64,000 nt of DNA from Paenibacillus qinlingensis (GTDB taxonomy: Bacteria > Bacillota > Bacilli > Paenibacillales > NBRC-103111), in the NCBI RefSeq assembly GCF_013204845.1, contig NZ_JABMKY010000004.1:372001-436000 (forward strand), written 5' to 3'. Positions 42,090 through 51,800 of this stretch are shown one piece after another; the first letter of the stretch is position 1; each line of letters starts with the position of its first letter. Position numbers and translations under genes: made by a program. A model generated the notes under the pieces. It ran no database searches. It saw only the letters and a list, made by a program, of their open reading frames with translations, and was not told the DNA's origin.

Positions 42090-43544
42090 TTAGCGAACAA
42101 CCCACGTATCTTTACATCCCCCGCCTTGCGAAGAATTCACAACGAGGGAGCCTTCTTTCAAAGCAACACGCGTAAGTCCGCCAGGAATCACTTGAATGTC
42201 TTCACCCGCGATGACAAAAGCTCGCAAATCAATGTGCCTTGCCGCCATTTGACCATCGATCATGACTGGTGCTCTCGATAGTTGTATCGTTGGTTGCGCG
42301 ATGTAGCGATCAGGGTTGGCTAGGATTTTGAGCCGGAAATCAGCAATTTCACTCTCAGAAGCCGTTGGCCCAATCAGCATGCCATAACCGCCAGATAGCG
42401 AAGTTTCCTTCACAACCATTTCATGCAAATTCTCCAAAACATGCGCTCGCTCATCGGGCCGCGAAAGAATGTACGTCGGTACATTGTTCAAAATAGGCTC
42501 TTCATTCAAGTAATACCGAATCATATCTGGCACATAGGCATAAATGGCCTTATCATCAGCTACGCCAGTACCTGGTGCGTTCACAATGTTGATATTGCCT
42601 GCGCGATAGGCGTTCATAATGCCAGAGACACCTAGCATCGAGCTCGGATCGAAAGCGAGCGGGTCTAAGAAATCATCATCGATCCGGCGATAGAGAACAT
42701 CAATTTGACGAAGTCCTTTGATACCGCGAATGTACACTTTGTGATCAATGACGACGAGATCGTGTCCTTCAACTAACTCTAATCCCATTTGTTGCGCGAG
42801 GAACGTGTGCTCGAAATAAGCGGAGTTATAGCAGCCTGGTGTCAAAAGTCCAATAACAGGATCAGATTTACCGGAAGGACTTAGCTTGCGCAGCGCGGTC
42901 AGAAATACATTTAAGCTATGCTCAATATCTTGAATGGAATGACTGAACACGAGTTCAGGGAATAAGTGCGTCATGATTGATCTGCTTTTATATAGGTAAG
43001 AGAAGCCAGAAGGGGAACGGAGATTATCCTCGAGAACGAAATATTCACCCTGCTCATCTCGAATTAAATCAATCCCAGAAGCCGTAACATACACATCGTT
43101 AGGAATGGAAAGACGCATCATTTCTGGTCGGAAATAACAATTGGAAAGCACCATTTTTCTGGGAATAATCCCATCCTTCAGAATGGACTGCTCATGGTAA
43201 ATATCTTTGAGGAACATATTGAGTGCCTTTACTCGCTGTTTGAGTCCACGTTCGAGCTTCATCCACTCTTCCTGCGGGATAATCCGAGGGATAGGATCGA
43301 AGGGGAGTGTGCGCTCTAGCGCCTCCGTCTGATCGGGACTATAGAGGGTGAAAGTGATCCCTTCTTCCATCATCCGTTTCATCGTAGCGGTCTGGCGTTT
43401 GTTTAAGTTACCTGTCTTCATCGACATGAATTGAAGGAAGGTACTTTGATAATGAGGGCGAACCGAGTAGGCGTTCATAAACATCTCATCAAAAAAAGGT
43501 CGAGGATCATAAGGGGTAGTGACCAGATTCTCAGGTTTGGACAT
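42090..43544 (-). CDS. Circularly permuted ATP-grasp type 2 family protein
   Basis: The product has 484 residues, with GGGAG five bases before the ATG. Features of this family visible here are PFDPIPRIIPQEEW, LIRDEQGEYFVLEDNLRSPSG, GLLTPGCYNSAYFEH, DVLYRRIDDDFLDPL, VKETSLSGGYGMLIGP and SRAPVMIDGQMAARHIDLRAF. The ATP-grasp fold activates a carboxylate as acyl phosphate for ligation to an amine, so a peptide ligase function is predicted. It is first in the three-gene operon. The leader contains a long-range inverted repeat next to the RBS. Confidence 0.88.
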   Translation of the reverse strand: MSKPENLVTTPYDPRPFFDEMFMNAYSVRPHYQSTFLQFMSMKTGNLNKRQTATMKRMMEEGITFTLYSPDQTEALERTLPFDPIPRIIPQEEWMKLERGLKQRVKALNMFLKDIYHEQSILKDGIIPRKMVLSNCYFRPEMMRLSIPNDVYVTASGIDLIRDEQGEYFVLEDNLRSPSGFSYLYKSRSIMTHLFPELVFSHSIQDIEHSLNVFLTALRKLSPSGKSDPVIGLLTPGCYNSAYFEHTFLAQQMGLELVEGHDLVVIDHKVYIRGIKGLRQIDVLYRRIDDDFLDPLAFDPSSMLGVSGIMNAYRAGNINIVNAPGTGVADDKAIYAYVPDMIRYYLNEEPILNNVPTYILSRPDERAHVLENLHEMVVKETSLSGGYGMLIGPTASESEIADFRLKILANPDRYIAQPTIQLSRAPVMIDGQMAARHIDLRAFVIAGEDIQVIPGGLTRVALKEGSLVVNSSQGGGCKDTWVVR

Positions 43545-43552
43545 CGCAGCTC

Positions 43553-43615
43553 CCTGGTTTCATCGATATGCATTCGGAAGCTACATGTTGCTAAGGGCCC
43601 GAAGCAGAAACCAGG
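43553..43615 (-). promoter_or_regulatory. Leader inverted repeat before the ATP-grasp operon
   Basis: CCTGGTTTC (43553-43561) and GAAACCAGG (43607-43615) are perfect 9-bp inverted repeats 45 bp apart. The arm at 43553 abuts the RBS of the ATP-grasp gene on the minus strand. It may be a leader hairpin limiting ribosome access. The rest of the 43545-43891 gap is AT-rich and shows only TTGTC-N6-GACAA at about 43831. Confidence 0.45.
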
Positions 43616-43891
43616 CCTCCTTTCTGATCTAAGTTCTTTATTTGTTAATTTACATAACATGAGTAGTGGTGTGATGTGGATTTATTCTATTGTAGATTTT
43701 TCAGAAAATTATGTCAATATAGAAAATGAGCTAAAACACTGACGTTTTTTATAAAAATTTTCTTAATGTTCGGAAAAAACATGAAAATTCCAGTTATATG
43801 TCTTGATTTGCATGAAAATTCACTATAAAATTGTCGAATAAGACAAATGTAAAAGAAAGTCACATTAAATGTGATAAAAGGGGTGTTGGGT

Positions 43892-46099
43892 ATGTTTGAT
43901 TGGCTGGGGTTTAGAAAAGGTCTGCCTTTATGGTGGTCCTACCGCCTGAATCGTCATATCAAGGAAGATGTTGAGCATATTTTCGAAGGAATTGCGCACA
44001 CAAGAACAGAAATTTTACGAGACTGGGCTCTCGCCTACTGGTCCAATTTGGACCGATTGTTTGAACAGTTATCGGGAACTGAAGTGTGGAAGGAGTCTGC
44101 TTCGAAGGATGTATCGGTCGTTGGAAAGCTCCTAACAGCCGCAATGAAGAGTGGAGCTGATTTCTCTGAAGTATTCATTTTGAATGAAAAGGCTTCTGTC
44201 GTATACTCCACACACAACGCTCATGTGGGAAGATCTTATGCGGCTGGAGGCGTGCTGGGGAAAGGGCTGGAAGAAACGCGCAAAGGCGTGAAATGCTTAT
44301 TCGGACCATTCTCGGATCCGCTTACGCTCCAAATTGGCCCAAGCACTTCGCCATTTCATGATGCGATGACGATCGCTTTCATTTCACCTATTATGGTAGG
44401 TGGGCAATGGAAAGGAGCCGTTTGTGGACGCGTGCCGAACGATGTGCTCGGGGATTTGATCCAGCGCGAGTCAGGGCATGTATATCCCGATTCTGGTGAT
44501 AACTACTTATTTATGGCCAAGCCTGGGTTAAATAAGCAAATCGTTCCTGGCACAGCATTATCGCGAAGCCGATTCGAAGATTTGACTTTTACCCATGGCG
44601 ATAATTTAAAAGACGGCGTTCGCACCGATTACGGTATCGTTGGCGTTAAGGAGCATACGGAGTTGGAGCTTATTTTCACGGATCCGGCGACGGGACAGCT
44701 GCATCCAGGCGTAGCGGGAACCATTGCTAAGGGAAATAATTTATTCGTGGAATACCCAGGATATTCCGATTATCGTCATATTTCGGTTATTGGGAAAGGT
44801 GTAACCTTCCAGCTGCCGCATTGTCCTGATGTGTGGGGAATGATGTGTGAGGGCGATTTGGAAGAGGTCTATCGCATTCGTTCGATCGATTGGAAGATGT
44901 TTAGTCTGCAAATAAGGTTTATAGTTCTCATGCTGCTAGTTTCCGCGAGTAGCTTCTGGCTCCTAAATGGACATGTTTCCAATGGCGTCGGCGCTGCAAT
45001 TATGATGGGTGTCAATCTTCTCTTCGGCGGAGTTGGTGCAAGTTTAATTAGACGCCAAGGAAGTAAGCCAATTGCTAGACAACTTGCTCAAATCAATAAA
45101 TTTATTCGAATTAATGCTGAAGGTAAAGGGGATTTGACACAGCGTCTGAAGGTTGACGAGTTCGCTGGCGATGAGACGCGGGATTTGGCCAAATGGATCA
45201 ATAATATGATCGATTCCTTGGAGGGCATTATGCTACAGGTGAAGCAAGCGGCTGCTGAGGTGCAAGTGAGCCAAGAACGGATGAATGACTCAACAGGGTC
45301 GACAGAGCAATCTACAGGTCGGATGAGTACCAAAATCCATGATATGATTCGCTCACTGCGTGGTCAACTGAAGGATATTGATGTCGCGAAGGACGTTACG
45401 CAAAATATGAGCGGAACTTTACGTGAACTGGAGCAGAAGGCTTCAGGGCAGATTGCCGTAGCGCAGGATGAAGTTGAACGTATTGGTCAGAAGATGACGG
45501 ATATCTCGGCAAAGGTGGAAGAGACGAATCAAACGATCCAAACCTTCTTGCATACGACACAAGAAATTCCGAAGCTGCTTAAAGTCATTGAAGAAATCTC
45601 AGCGCAGACGAATCTATTGTCACTGAACGCCTCCATAGAGGCAGCACGCGTAGGTGAGCACGGCAAAGGTTTTGCCGTTGTTGCTGGGGAAATTCGCAAG
45701 TTAGCGGATTTGACCAAGAAATCAACGACAGAAATCAATGAGACGATCGAGCAGATCGAACGACATGCGAATGAAGCCTTCATCTCCATGGAAGAAGGTA
45801 CGAAGGTCGTTTTAGAAGGAACGCAGATTGTTGCTGCAGCATCTGAGATTCTGAGTACGGCGAACGCTCACGACACTATGAAAACGCAGGTTGTAGAGGA
45901 AGTCGTTGCGCTTATGGAGAAGATTGCAGCAGTAAGCAAAGAGAACCGTCAGATCTCAGCGGAGGTTGAGCTTACTGTGAAAGAGCTCCTGCAGGACATG
46001 CATCATGTACGTCAAACGACAGGTGATGTAGGGGCAATAACACACTCTATGCTGTTGCTTGTGAATCAGTTTCATTTGACGGAGAGCCGTATTCGTTAA
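43892..46099 (+). CDS. Chemoreceptor-like protein with N-terminal soluble sensor before the membrane segments
   Basis: The product has 735 residues from ATG 43892, eight bases after GGGG; a GTG at 43871 is the alternative. Unlike usual chemoreceptors it has no N-terminal membrane helix. About 330 residues with Cache-like features ([35 protein letters not shown]) precede two adjacent membrane segments (about 340-360 and 366-385). A HAMP-like linker and an MCP signalling domain with the tip [24 protein letters not shown] (near 567) follow. The sensor is thus predicted to be cytoplasmic. It has several cysteines, including [11 protein letters not shown]. The next gene is a hemerythrin. Confidence 0.8.
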   Translation: MFDWLGFRKGLPLWWSYRLNRHIKEDVEHIFEGIAHTRTEILRDWALAYWSNLDRLFEQLSGTEVWKESASKDVSVVGKLLTAAMKSGADFSEVFILNEKASVVYSTHNAHVGRSYAAGGVLGKGLEETRKGVKCLFGPFSDPLTLQIGPSTSPFHDAMTIAFISPIMVGGQWKGAVCGRVPNDVLGDLIQRESGHVYPDSGDNYLFMAKPGLNKQIVPGTALSRSRFEDLTFTHGDNLKDGVRTDYGIVGVKEHTELELIFTDPATGQLHPGVAGTIAKGNNLFVEYPGYSDYRHISVIGKGVTFQLPHCPDVWGMMCEGDLEEVYRIRSIDWKMFSLQIRFIVLMLLVSASSFWLLNGHVSNGVGAAIMMGVNLLFGGVGASLIRRQGSKPIARQLAQINKFIRINAEGKGDLTQRLKVDEFAGDETRDLAKWINNMIDSLEGIMLQVKQAAAEVQVSQERMNDSTGSTEQSTGRMSTKIHDMIRSLRGQLKDIDVAKDVTQNMSGTLRELEQKASGQIAVAQDEVERIGQKMTDISAKVEETNQTIQTFLHTTQEIPKLLKVIEEISAQTNLLSLNASIEAARVGEHGKGFAVVAGEIRKLADLTKKSTTEINETIEQIERHANEAFISMEEGTKVVLEGTQIVAAASEILSTANAHDTMKTQVVEEVVALMEKIAAVSKENRQISAEVELTVKELLQDMHHVRQTTGDVGAITHSMLLLVNQFHLTESRIR

Positions 46100-46135
46100 A
46101 AGGTGATTATTAGACTTTCTTTCGCATGTTAACAA

Positions 46136-46175
46136 CCCCATCCCGCATACAATGATAATGCGGTATGGGGTATTT
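46136..46175 (+). terminator. Terminator-like hairpin between chemoreceptor and hemerythrin genes
   Basis: CCCCAT-CCGCAT pairs with ATGCGG-ATGGGG (46136-46170), followed by a T-rich tail. It suggests the two genes are mostly transcribed separately. Confidence 0.65.
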
Positions 46176-46251
46176 ATGTTCACATGACCTACCTGATACG
46201 TATGGTTACATACGAGGCAAGTTTCTAAAGAAACTTTAAGGAGGATGTCAA

Positions 46252-46794
46252 ATGAGTGACCGTTTGAGCATTCAAACGAATCGGGCAGATAATGTGAATC
46301 CTAGTGAATTTAGAATGCTAGCCCAGCGTTTGAAGGAGGAGCATGTGCAAATGCGTGAGCAGCTCTCCGACATTCGAACGCTAGCTGCAGCTTTGTACAC
46401 CCTTGATGATTGCTCAATTGGGATGTGTCGTCTGATCGAACTTCAGGACGGCATTCTATCCTTGGTGGAGGAATTGGAGCAGCATTCGGAATGGGAAGAA
46501 CAAGTTTTATTCCCGGGTCTGCAATCATATTTACATCCGACAATGGCTATTTCTGTTTCCCGGTCCATGCATGTGTTGGAGCAGGATCATGATTTGGCCA
46601 AAAGAGTCGTACAGTCATACGTCAACGGTGTTAATGCCATGAGCGTGCCGGTCGACATGGACTTTGTCCATGTGATGGCCTCCGAGCTGCTGACCGCTTG
46701 CCTCATTCTGCTCAAGCACTTCACGTTGGAGGAGGAGCTTGTATATCCTCTAATTGATCGGATTATGGACCAGATCGAGGAGCAGATTAGTTAG
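46252..46794 (+). CDS. Hemerythrin HHE-domain protein
   Basis: The product has 180 residues, with AGGAGG seven bases before the ATG. All diiron ligand positions are visible in spacing and context: H31, H78 with E82 (HSEWE), H113 (EQDHD) and H156 with E160 (HFTLE). Such proteins bind oxygen or nitric oxide, or take part in iron-sulfur repair. It lies beside a chemoreceptor with a cytoplasmic sensor, suggesting an oxygen/redox theme, and it is convergent with trhO. Confidence 0.85.
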   Translation: MSDRLSIQTNRADNVNPSEFRMLAQRLKEEHVQMREQLSDIRTLAAALYTLDDCSIGMCRLIELQDGILSLVEELEQHSEWEEQVLFPGLQSYLHPTMAISVSRSMHVLEQDHDLAKRVVQSYVNGVNAMSVPVDMDFVHVMASELLTACLILLKHFTLEEELVYPLIDRIMDQIEEQIS

Positions 46795-47009
46795 GTAGGG
46801 TGCCAACGGAGTAAGCATGAGAAGGCGCGCTGGTCTGGTGTAATAGGAGTAGTTAGAGTAGCAAACTGGGTAAGAGTAGAAGGAGTAGTAAGCGTTACAA
46901 ATGCAGCTGAAATTGTTGGAGTAGTCATGAGGAAGTGAAGTTTGAGTAGTAGGATTGGTGAAAGTAGCAAGTGAAGAGTGTAGAGAGTGTCAGGGTGAAA
47001 TTCGCTAGA

Positions 47010-47165
47010 ATAGTTGAAAGTGGAAAAGTGGAAAAGTGACAAGTCGTAAGCGGCAAAGTAGTAAAGTGGAAAGTGGAAAGTGGAAAGTGGCAAGTCGCAA
47101 GTTGCAAAGTGACAAAGTGGCAAAGTAGTAAAGTAGCTAGAGTAGTTGAAGTGACAAAATAACAG
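47010..47165 (+). repeat. Degenerate 7-8 bp repeat region (AAAGTGG-like)
   Basis: Runs such as AAAGTGGAAAGTGGAAAGTGG and variants with CAAGTCG and CAAAGTG fill this stretch. The preceding 46800-47000 is also GTAG/AAGT-rich low complexity. No coding potential was recognised. Confidence 0.75.
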
Positions 47166-47246
47166 GTGTGTTAATTAGGGTCAAGTGTCGCGTGAGTAGT
47201 AGGAGTTTGAAGTAGCTAGAATTTGACAGTAGCAAAGAGGCCCTGC

Positions 47247-47461
47247 CGCGCCGCCGCAATAACTGGAAAACCTCCATTTAAATCAGGCCAATTGGCCTGA
47301 TTCCAGAGAATAACTGCAAAAACTCCAGCTATTTTCAACCATTTGCTCGCTTTTCGCGACAAAGGTGAAATTTAACTGGAGTTTTTCCATTTAAATGGAA
47401 GAATCAGCCGGATCGAGCGAATTTAGATGTAGTTTTGCATCTAATTACCGCCGGGGCTGCG
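47247..47461. repeat. Palindrome quartet, family A, copy 4, left half of a 215-bp direct duplication
   Basis: Units start at 47260 (TAACTGGA-N5-TCCATTTA), 47311 (TAACTGCA-N5-TCCAGCTA), 47373 (TAACTGGA-N5-TCCATTTA) and 47424 (TAGATGTA..GCATCTA, one base short). The spacings are 51, 62 and 51 bp. The loops read AAACC, AAAAC, then GTTTT twice, so the group has overall dyad symmetry. A TCAGGCC-AATT-GGCCTGA palindrome lies between units 1 and 2. Confidence 0.9.
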
Positions 47462-47565
47462 CAAGGAGGGGGAAAGGTTCCCCCGACAGCCCTCCACACC
47501 TTACATGCTCGGCAAGAGCCACTTCAGCGCAGTGAATTTCCGCAGCTTCTAGGCTCCGCAAGCGC

Positions 47566-47781
47566 CGCGCCGCTGCAATAACTGGAAAACCTCCATCTAA
47601 ATCAGGCCAATTGGCCCGATTTCAGAGAATAACTGCAAAAACTCCAGCTATTTTCAGCCAATTGCTCGCTTTTTGCGACAAAGGTGAAATTTAACTGGAG
47701 TTTTTACATCTAAATGGAAGAATCAGCCGGATCGAGCGAATTTAGATGTAGTTTTTCCATCTAATTACCGCCGGGGCTGCG
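47566..47781. repeat. Palindrome quartet, family A, copy 5, right half of the duplication
   Basis: This is a near copy of 47247-47461, offset by 319 bp. Units start at 47579, 47630, 47692 and 47743, again 51, 62 and 51 bp apart. Several differences from copy 4 keep the pairing: CATTTA becomes CATCTA, and unit 4 is restored to 21 bp as TAGATGTA-N5-TCCATCTA. GC-rich stretches (GCGCCGC and CCGCCGGGGCTGCG) bound both copies. Confidence 0.9.
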
Positions 47782-47789
47782 ATAGGAGT

Positions 47790-47849
47790 GGGAATCGATC
47801 TGCGGAAAGTGGCGAGGCGCCGACATTTCCGCGAAAAGAATCGATTCCC
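47790..47849. other. 60-nt interrupted hairpin without poly-T
   Basis: GGGAATCGAT (47790-47799) pairs with ATCGATTCCC (47840-47849); inside, GCGGAAA (47802-47808) pairs with TTTCCGC (47826-47832), and GGCG with CGCC at the tip. No T run follows on either strand, so it is not an ordinary terminator. Confidence 0.75.
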
Positions 47850-47877
47850 AAAAGAGTCGACAGTTCGATTCGCGAAA

Positions 47878-47892
47878 GAAGGGGCATGCCCC
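47878..47892 (-). terminator. Short hairpin at the trhO 3' end
   Basis: GGGGCATGCCCC, followed on the minus strand by TTCTTTCG, lies just after the trhO stop. It is a weak terminator candidate. Confidence 0.45.
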
Positions 47893-47896
47893 CCTC

Positions 47897-48802
47897 TTAA
47901 GCCTCCAACGTGCTCAACGTTTTCTCTTCGCACTCCTTGGAACAGAAGCTATCATGCTCCTCTTCACAAGCCTCGCAGCAAATGTGCTTCAAGTGGCATA
48001 GATCATTCGCGCAATTAATATAGCGATCCTCTGCGGTTCCGCAGTGGTAACATTTGCCTACAACGATATCTTCATCTGTGCGGTTAATCGGTACGGAGAT
48101 GCGCTCATCGAACACATAGCATTTCCCGTCGAATAAACGACCTTGCACCTCTTCGTCTTTGCCGTAGGTGACGATCCCACCGTCCAGCTGATACACGTCG
48201 GTGAAGCCTTCGTTAATCAAGAAACCGGATAATTTCTCACAACGGATGCCTCCCGTGCAGTAAGTGAGAATTGGTTTGTTTTTAAACTCATGCAGATTGT
48301 TGCGAATCCACTCAGGGAATTCCTTGGTCGTTTCGACCTCAGGGCGAATGGCGCCACGGAAATGTCCGATATCATACTCATAGTGATTACGGCCATCGAG
48401 CACGATGACATCTTCATTTTTGAGCTTCTCATAAAATTCCTTCGGCTTCAAATGCGTTCCCGTAAGCTCATTCGGGTTCACGTCTTCTTCAAGACGGAAG
48501 GTGACGAGCTCTTTTTTCGGACGGACAAACAGCTTCTTGAAGGCATGTCCTTCATGATCATCGATCTTGTAAACCATATCTTTAAACAATGGCATGAGAT
48601 TCATCATCGCCATGTAGGCTTCCGTTTGCTCTACGGTCCCAGAAAGGGTGCCGTTAATACCCTCAGGAGCAATCAGAATGCGTCCTTTGACACCGAGCTT
48701 TTTGCAATAAGCCAAATGTTCTCGCGCCAATGCTTCGTGATCAGCAACAGCAACGAATTTATAATACAACAAGATGCGGTATGGAGCGCCATGTTCAGTC
48801 AT
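47897..48802 (-). CDS. trhO: tRNA uridine 5-hydroxylase, rhodanese-like (TrhO family)
   Basis: The product has 301 residues from ATG 48802, with AGGTGG eight bases upstream; a GTG at 48814 is less likely. The N-terminal acylphosphatase-like domain ([34 protein letters not shown]) precedes a rhodanese domain with the catalytic loop [13 protein letters not shown] (C182, C188). A cysteine-rich C terminus follows (CYHCG, CC..C), a probable zinc site. TrhO makes 5-hydroxyuridine at position 34 of tRNA without added oxygen donor enzymes. It lies downstream of the hybrid kinase on the same strand, separated by a hairpin. Confidence 0.9.
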   Translation of the reverse strand: MTEHGAPYRILLYYKFVAVADHEALAREHLAYCKKLGVKGRILIAPEGINGTLSGTVEQTEAYMAMMNLMPLFKDMVYKIDDHEGHAFKKLFVRPKKELVTFRLEEDVNPNELTGTHLKPKEFYEKLKNEDVIVLDGRNHYEYDIGHFRGAIRPEVETTKEFPEWIRNNLHEFKNKPILTYCTGGIRCEKLSGFLINEGFTDVYQLDGGIVTYGKDEEVQGRLFDGKCYVFDERISVPINRTDEDIVVGKCYHCGTAEDRYINCANDLCHLKHICCEACEEEHDSFCSKECEEKTLSTLEA

Positions 48803-48831
48803 AACAATAACCACCTATACGTATAAAATGA

Positions 48832-48850
48832 CACACTCCATCAAGATGGA
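48832..48850 (-). terminator. Hairpin between hybrid kinase and trhO
   Basis: ACTCCATC-AA-GATGGAGT forms a perfect 8-bp stem. On the minus strand it is followed by a weakly T-rich stretch, so partial termination is possible. Confidence 0.5.
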
Positions 48851-48885
48851 GTATACGCATATAGTGACATAAATTCATGTTTTTT

Positions 48886-51800
48886 TCAATCAAGCAGTAA
48901 TTTTTGGATAGTTTGATACACAAACTGCAGCTCGAACTCTAACGCCTGAAGCAAAGGGAACGCGCTATATAAATCCCGATCTGTTGCTTGCAGCTTCTTT
49001 TGCTCATTCACAAAATCCTCCAATTCACTTGCCGCGGCAAACACGCGATTAGCCGAAAGATTGCTGGAAGAGCCGCGTATACCATGAAGCAAACGAAGAA
49101 TCTCCTCGAAGTTGCCTTCGTCGATGTTTGCTTTCAACTGCGCTATCAGCGGGTCGGTTTGATCTTGAAATTTACGGAGCATCTCACGATAAATGTCCGT
49201 TTTTCCGCCCATGCGTTGGACTGCCTCCGCAATATCGAGTCCAGCAATTTTATGATTTTCCACCTGCAGACGAAGTGTGGTTTCAATAGCAGTTCTTAGC
49301 CGTTCGGGTATGATAGGCTTGGAGATCATGTCACTCATCCCCGCCTCCATACAGGCCAGACGGTTGTCGAGCGTTGAATCCGCAGTTAAGGCAATAATCG
49401 GAATATGTGCCCATTTCGGCTCAAGACGAATACGTTTGGTCGTTTCGATCCCATCGAGCTCGGGCAAGTGGATATCCATCAGGATCAAATCATACGTATG
49501 ATTCTCCAAGTCATGCAGGGCCTCGAATCCATTCCCAGCCACTTGAATGCGGCAGTTCATCATACTTTCCAGCAGGGAGCGAGCCACCGTTTGGTTAATT
49601 TCATTGTCCTCCACAATCAGTATGCGGAGTGGAGCCTTACTCAGGCCATTTAAAGGGGAGAGTGCAAAGTCTTTCTCCCAATCGGTCGCCAAGGGATCTG
49701 TCGAATGGGTATGTACGATTTCGCTTTCAGCTTGCAGCGAAGCTAGCGTCCTGTACAAGAGACTACGAGAGATCGGCTTGACTAGGATAGCATCGGGCGA
49801 GGCTTCTGTGGGTAGCTGTTCAAGTGCATCTCGTCCCGATAACGATGTGTAAATAATCGTTCTAATCCCTTGTTGTTGGCAAGCAGCCAACATGGTAAGC
49901 CACACATCTTCCCCATACATATCATCGGCTTCCATATCGAGCAGAAGGTAATCAAGGGGGATATGATCAATAACTTGGAGGGCTTCTTTCCACGTATACA
50001 CCCCCGCAGCATCGTTGCACATAGATTGCAGGTTTTGGACAAGCACCCTATTAAGTGTAGGGTGATCTTCTACGACGAGCATAGCGAGTGGCAAGGGAAT
50101 GAACGGCTTTGTGCTTGGCAAATAGAGTGTGAAGGTGAGAAGGACCAGAAATTCACTCCCAGCACCTTGCGTGCTCGAGACCGAGATCGAACCGCCCATA
50201 TTTTCGATAATATTTTTGGAAATAACAAGTCCTAGTCCCGTTCCTCCATATTTACGGCTGGTTACCTCGTCACCTTGGATAAAGGGTTGGAATAAATTGG
50301 CCAACTGTTTCTCTTCCATGCCAATCCCCGTATCCGTAACGCTGAATCGAAGCGTAACCTCATTCTCATGCGTTTGATCTACGCCAACACGAAGTATGAC
50401 AGTTCCTTGTTCCGTGAATTTAATTGCATTGCTGGATAGATTCAGAAGTACCTGATAGAGCCGTAAAGAATCGCCGATCAATCCAATAGGCACTTGGTCG
50501 GATATATCACAAATAAAATCCACTGGCTTATGACCTATCAGCACACTTAGCGTTTCACACACACGATCGATGGTCTCATCTAGATAAAAAGGATGATGTT
50601 CGATCACAAGCTTATCTACTTCCAGCTTCGAAAAGTCCAGAATATCATTGATGATATGCGAAAGAGATTGGGAGGAACGAGATATTTTGCGTATATAATC
50701 CATTTGTAATTCGGTCATCGCGGTTCGCTCAAGCAGGTGGGAAAGTCCTACGATCCCATTCAGAGGCGTACGTATTTCGTGGCTCATGCGAGCAAGGAAA
50801 ACACCTTTGGCCAAATTGGCATCATCCGCCTCCTGCTTAGCTAGGATCAACTGCTCCTTGGCATGGACCTGATCTGTAATATCTCTCGTAATTGCCGAGA
50901 AATAAAGCTCGCCATTATCGAGAGGAAAGTGAGGCACGATGATAAGCGATGCAATGATGCGTTGTTGTTTCTTGGTCATGACTTCTGCTTCGATTTCCCA
51001 GAAGCCATCTTGGATAGCCGTTTGAAGACCTTCGTCGAAATTAATGTCATTCAGAATTTCTACAAACTCATGAAAATGTGTGCGTTCATAATCGGTTCCA
51101 GCTAATCCCATCGAGTGAATACCGGCAGGATTAATATAGAAGATATAACCGTCTTGATCGAAGGTGAGAATGGCATCCCGCGCGCTTTCAACAATCGTGA
51201 ACAGCCGTTCCTTCGTCTCATTACTTTCTTTAATATCACTGATATCGCGTGCAATTAAGACGTAACCTTTTAATTCGCCATTCGGATGCGTGATACAGCT
51301 AACACTCGCTTGCACATAGATGCGGGTGCCGTTTTTATGATACCAGGTCCACTCTAAATCCTCTTTCAAATGGCGCAAGGAACGAATGACGAGTGCTGTA
51401 CAATCTGCGGGAATCGTCTCGCCTAGTTCCGCAGAATATTGTGCGGCTCTTTCATTCAGCTGTTTTTGATCTAACCAAATTAAGGGAGAGGCGATTTTAT
51501 GTACGTCTGCAATAGAATACCCAAGCATCTGCGTAGCTCTGCCGTTGAGATGATTAATCATAAAGTTTGGATCCATCACGATCATGGCGTATTGATTATG
51601 ACGAATAAAAGCTTCGAACGGCTCGAAAAGCTCGCGGATATTCTCCATCATGCCATTGACAGATAAGGCAAGGGCACCTAATTCATCTTTGCTTTTGAAC
51701 ACGATGGGCTTCATGTGGAAATCACCAGCTGCAACCGCCTCGGTTACTTGGAGGATTTGTTTAATCCTTTTGATAATCAGATGGTTCGTTGTGAGGTAAA

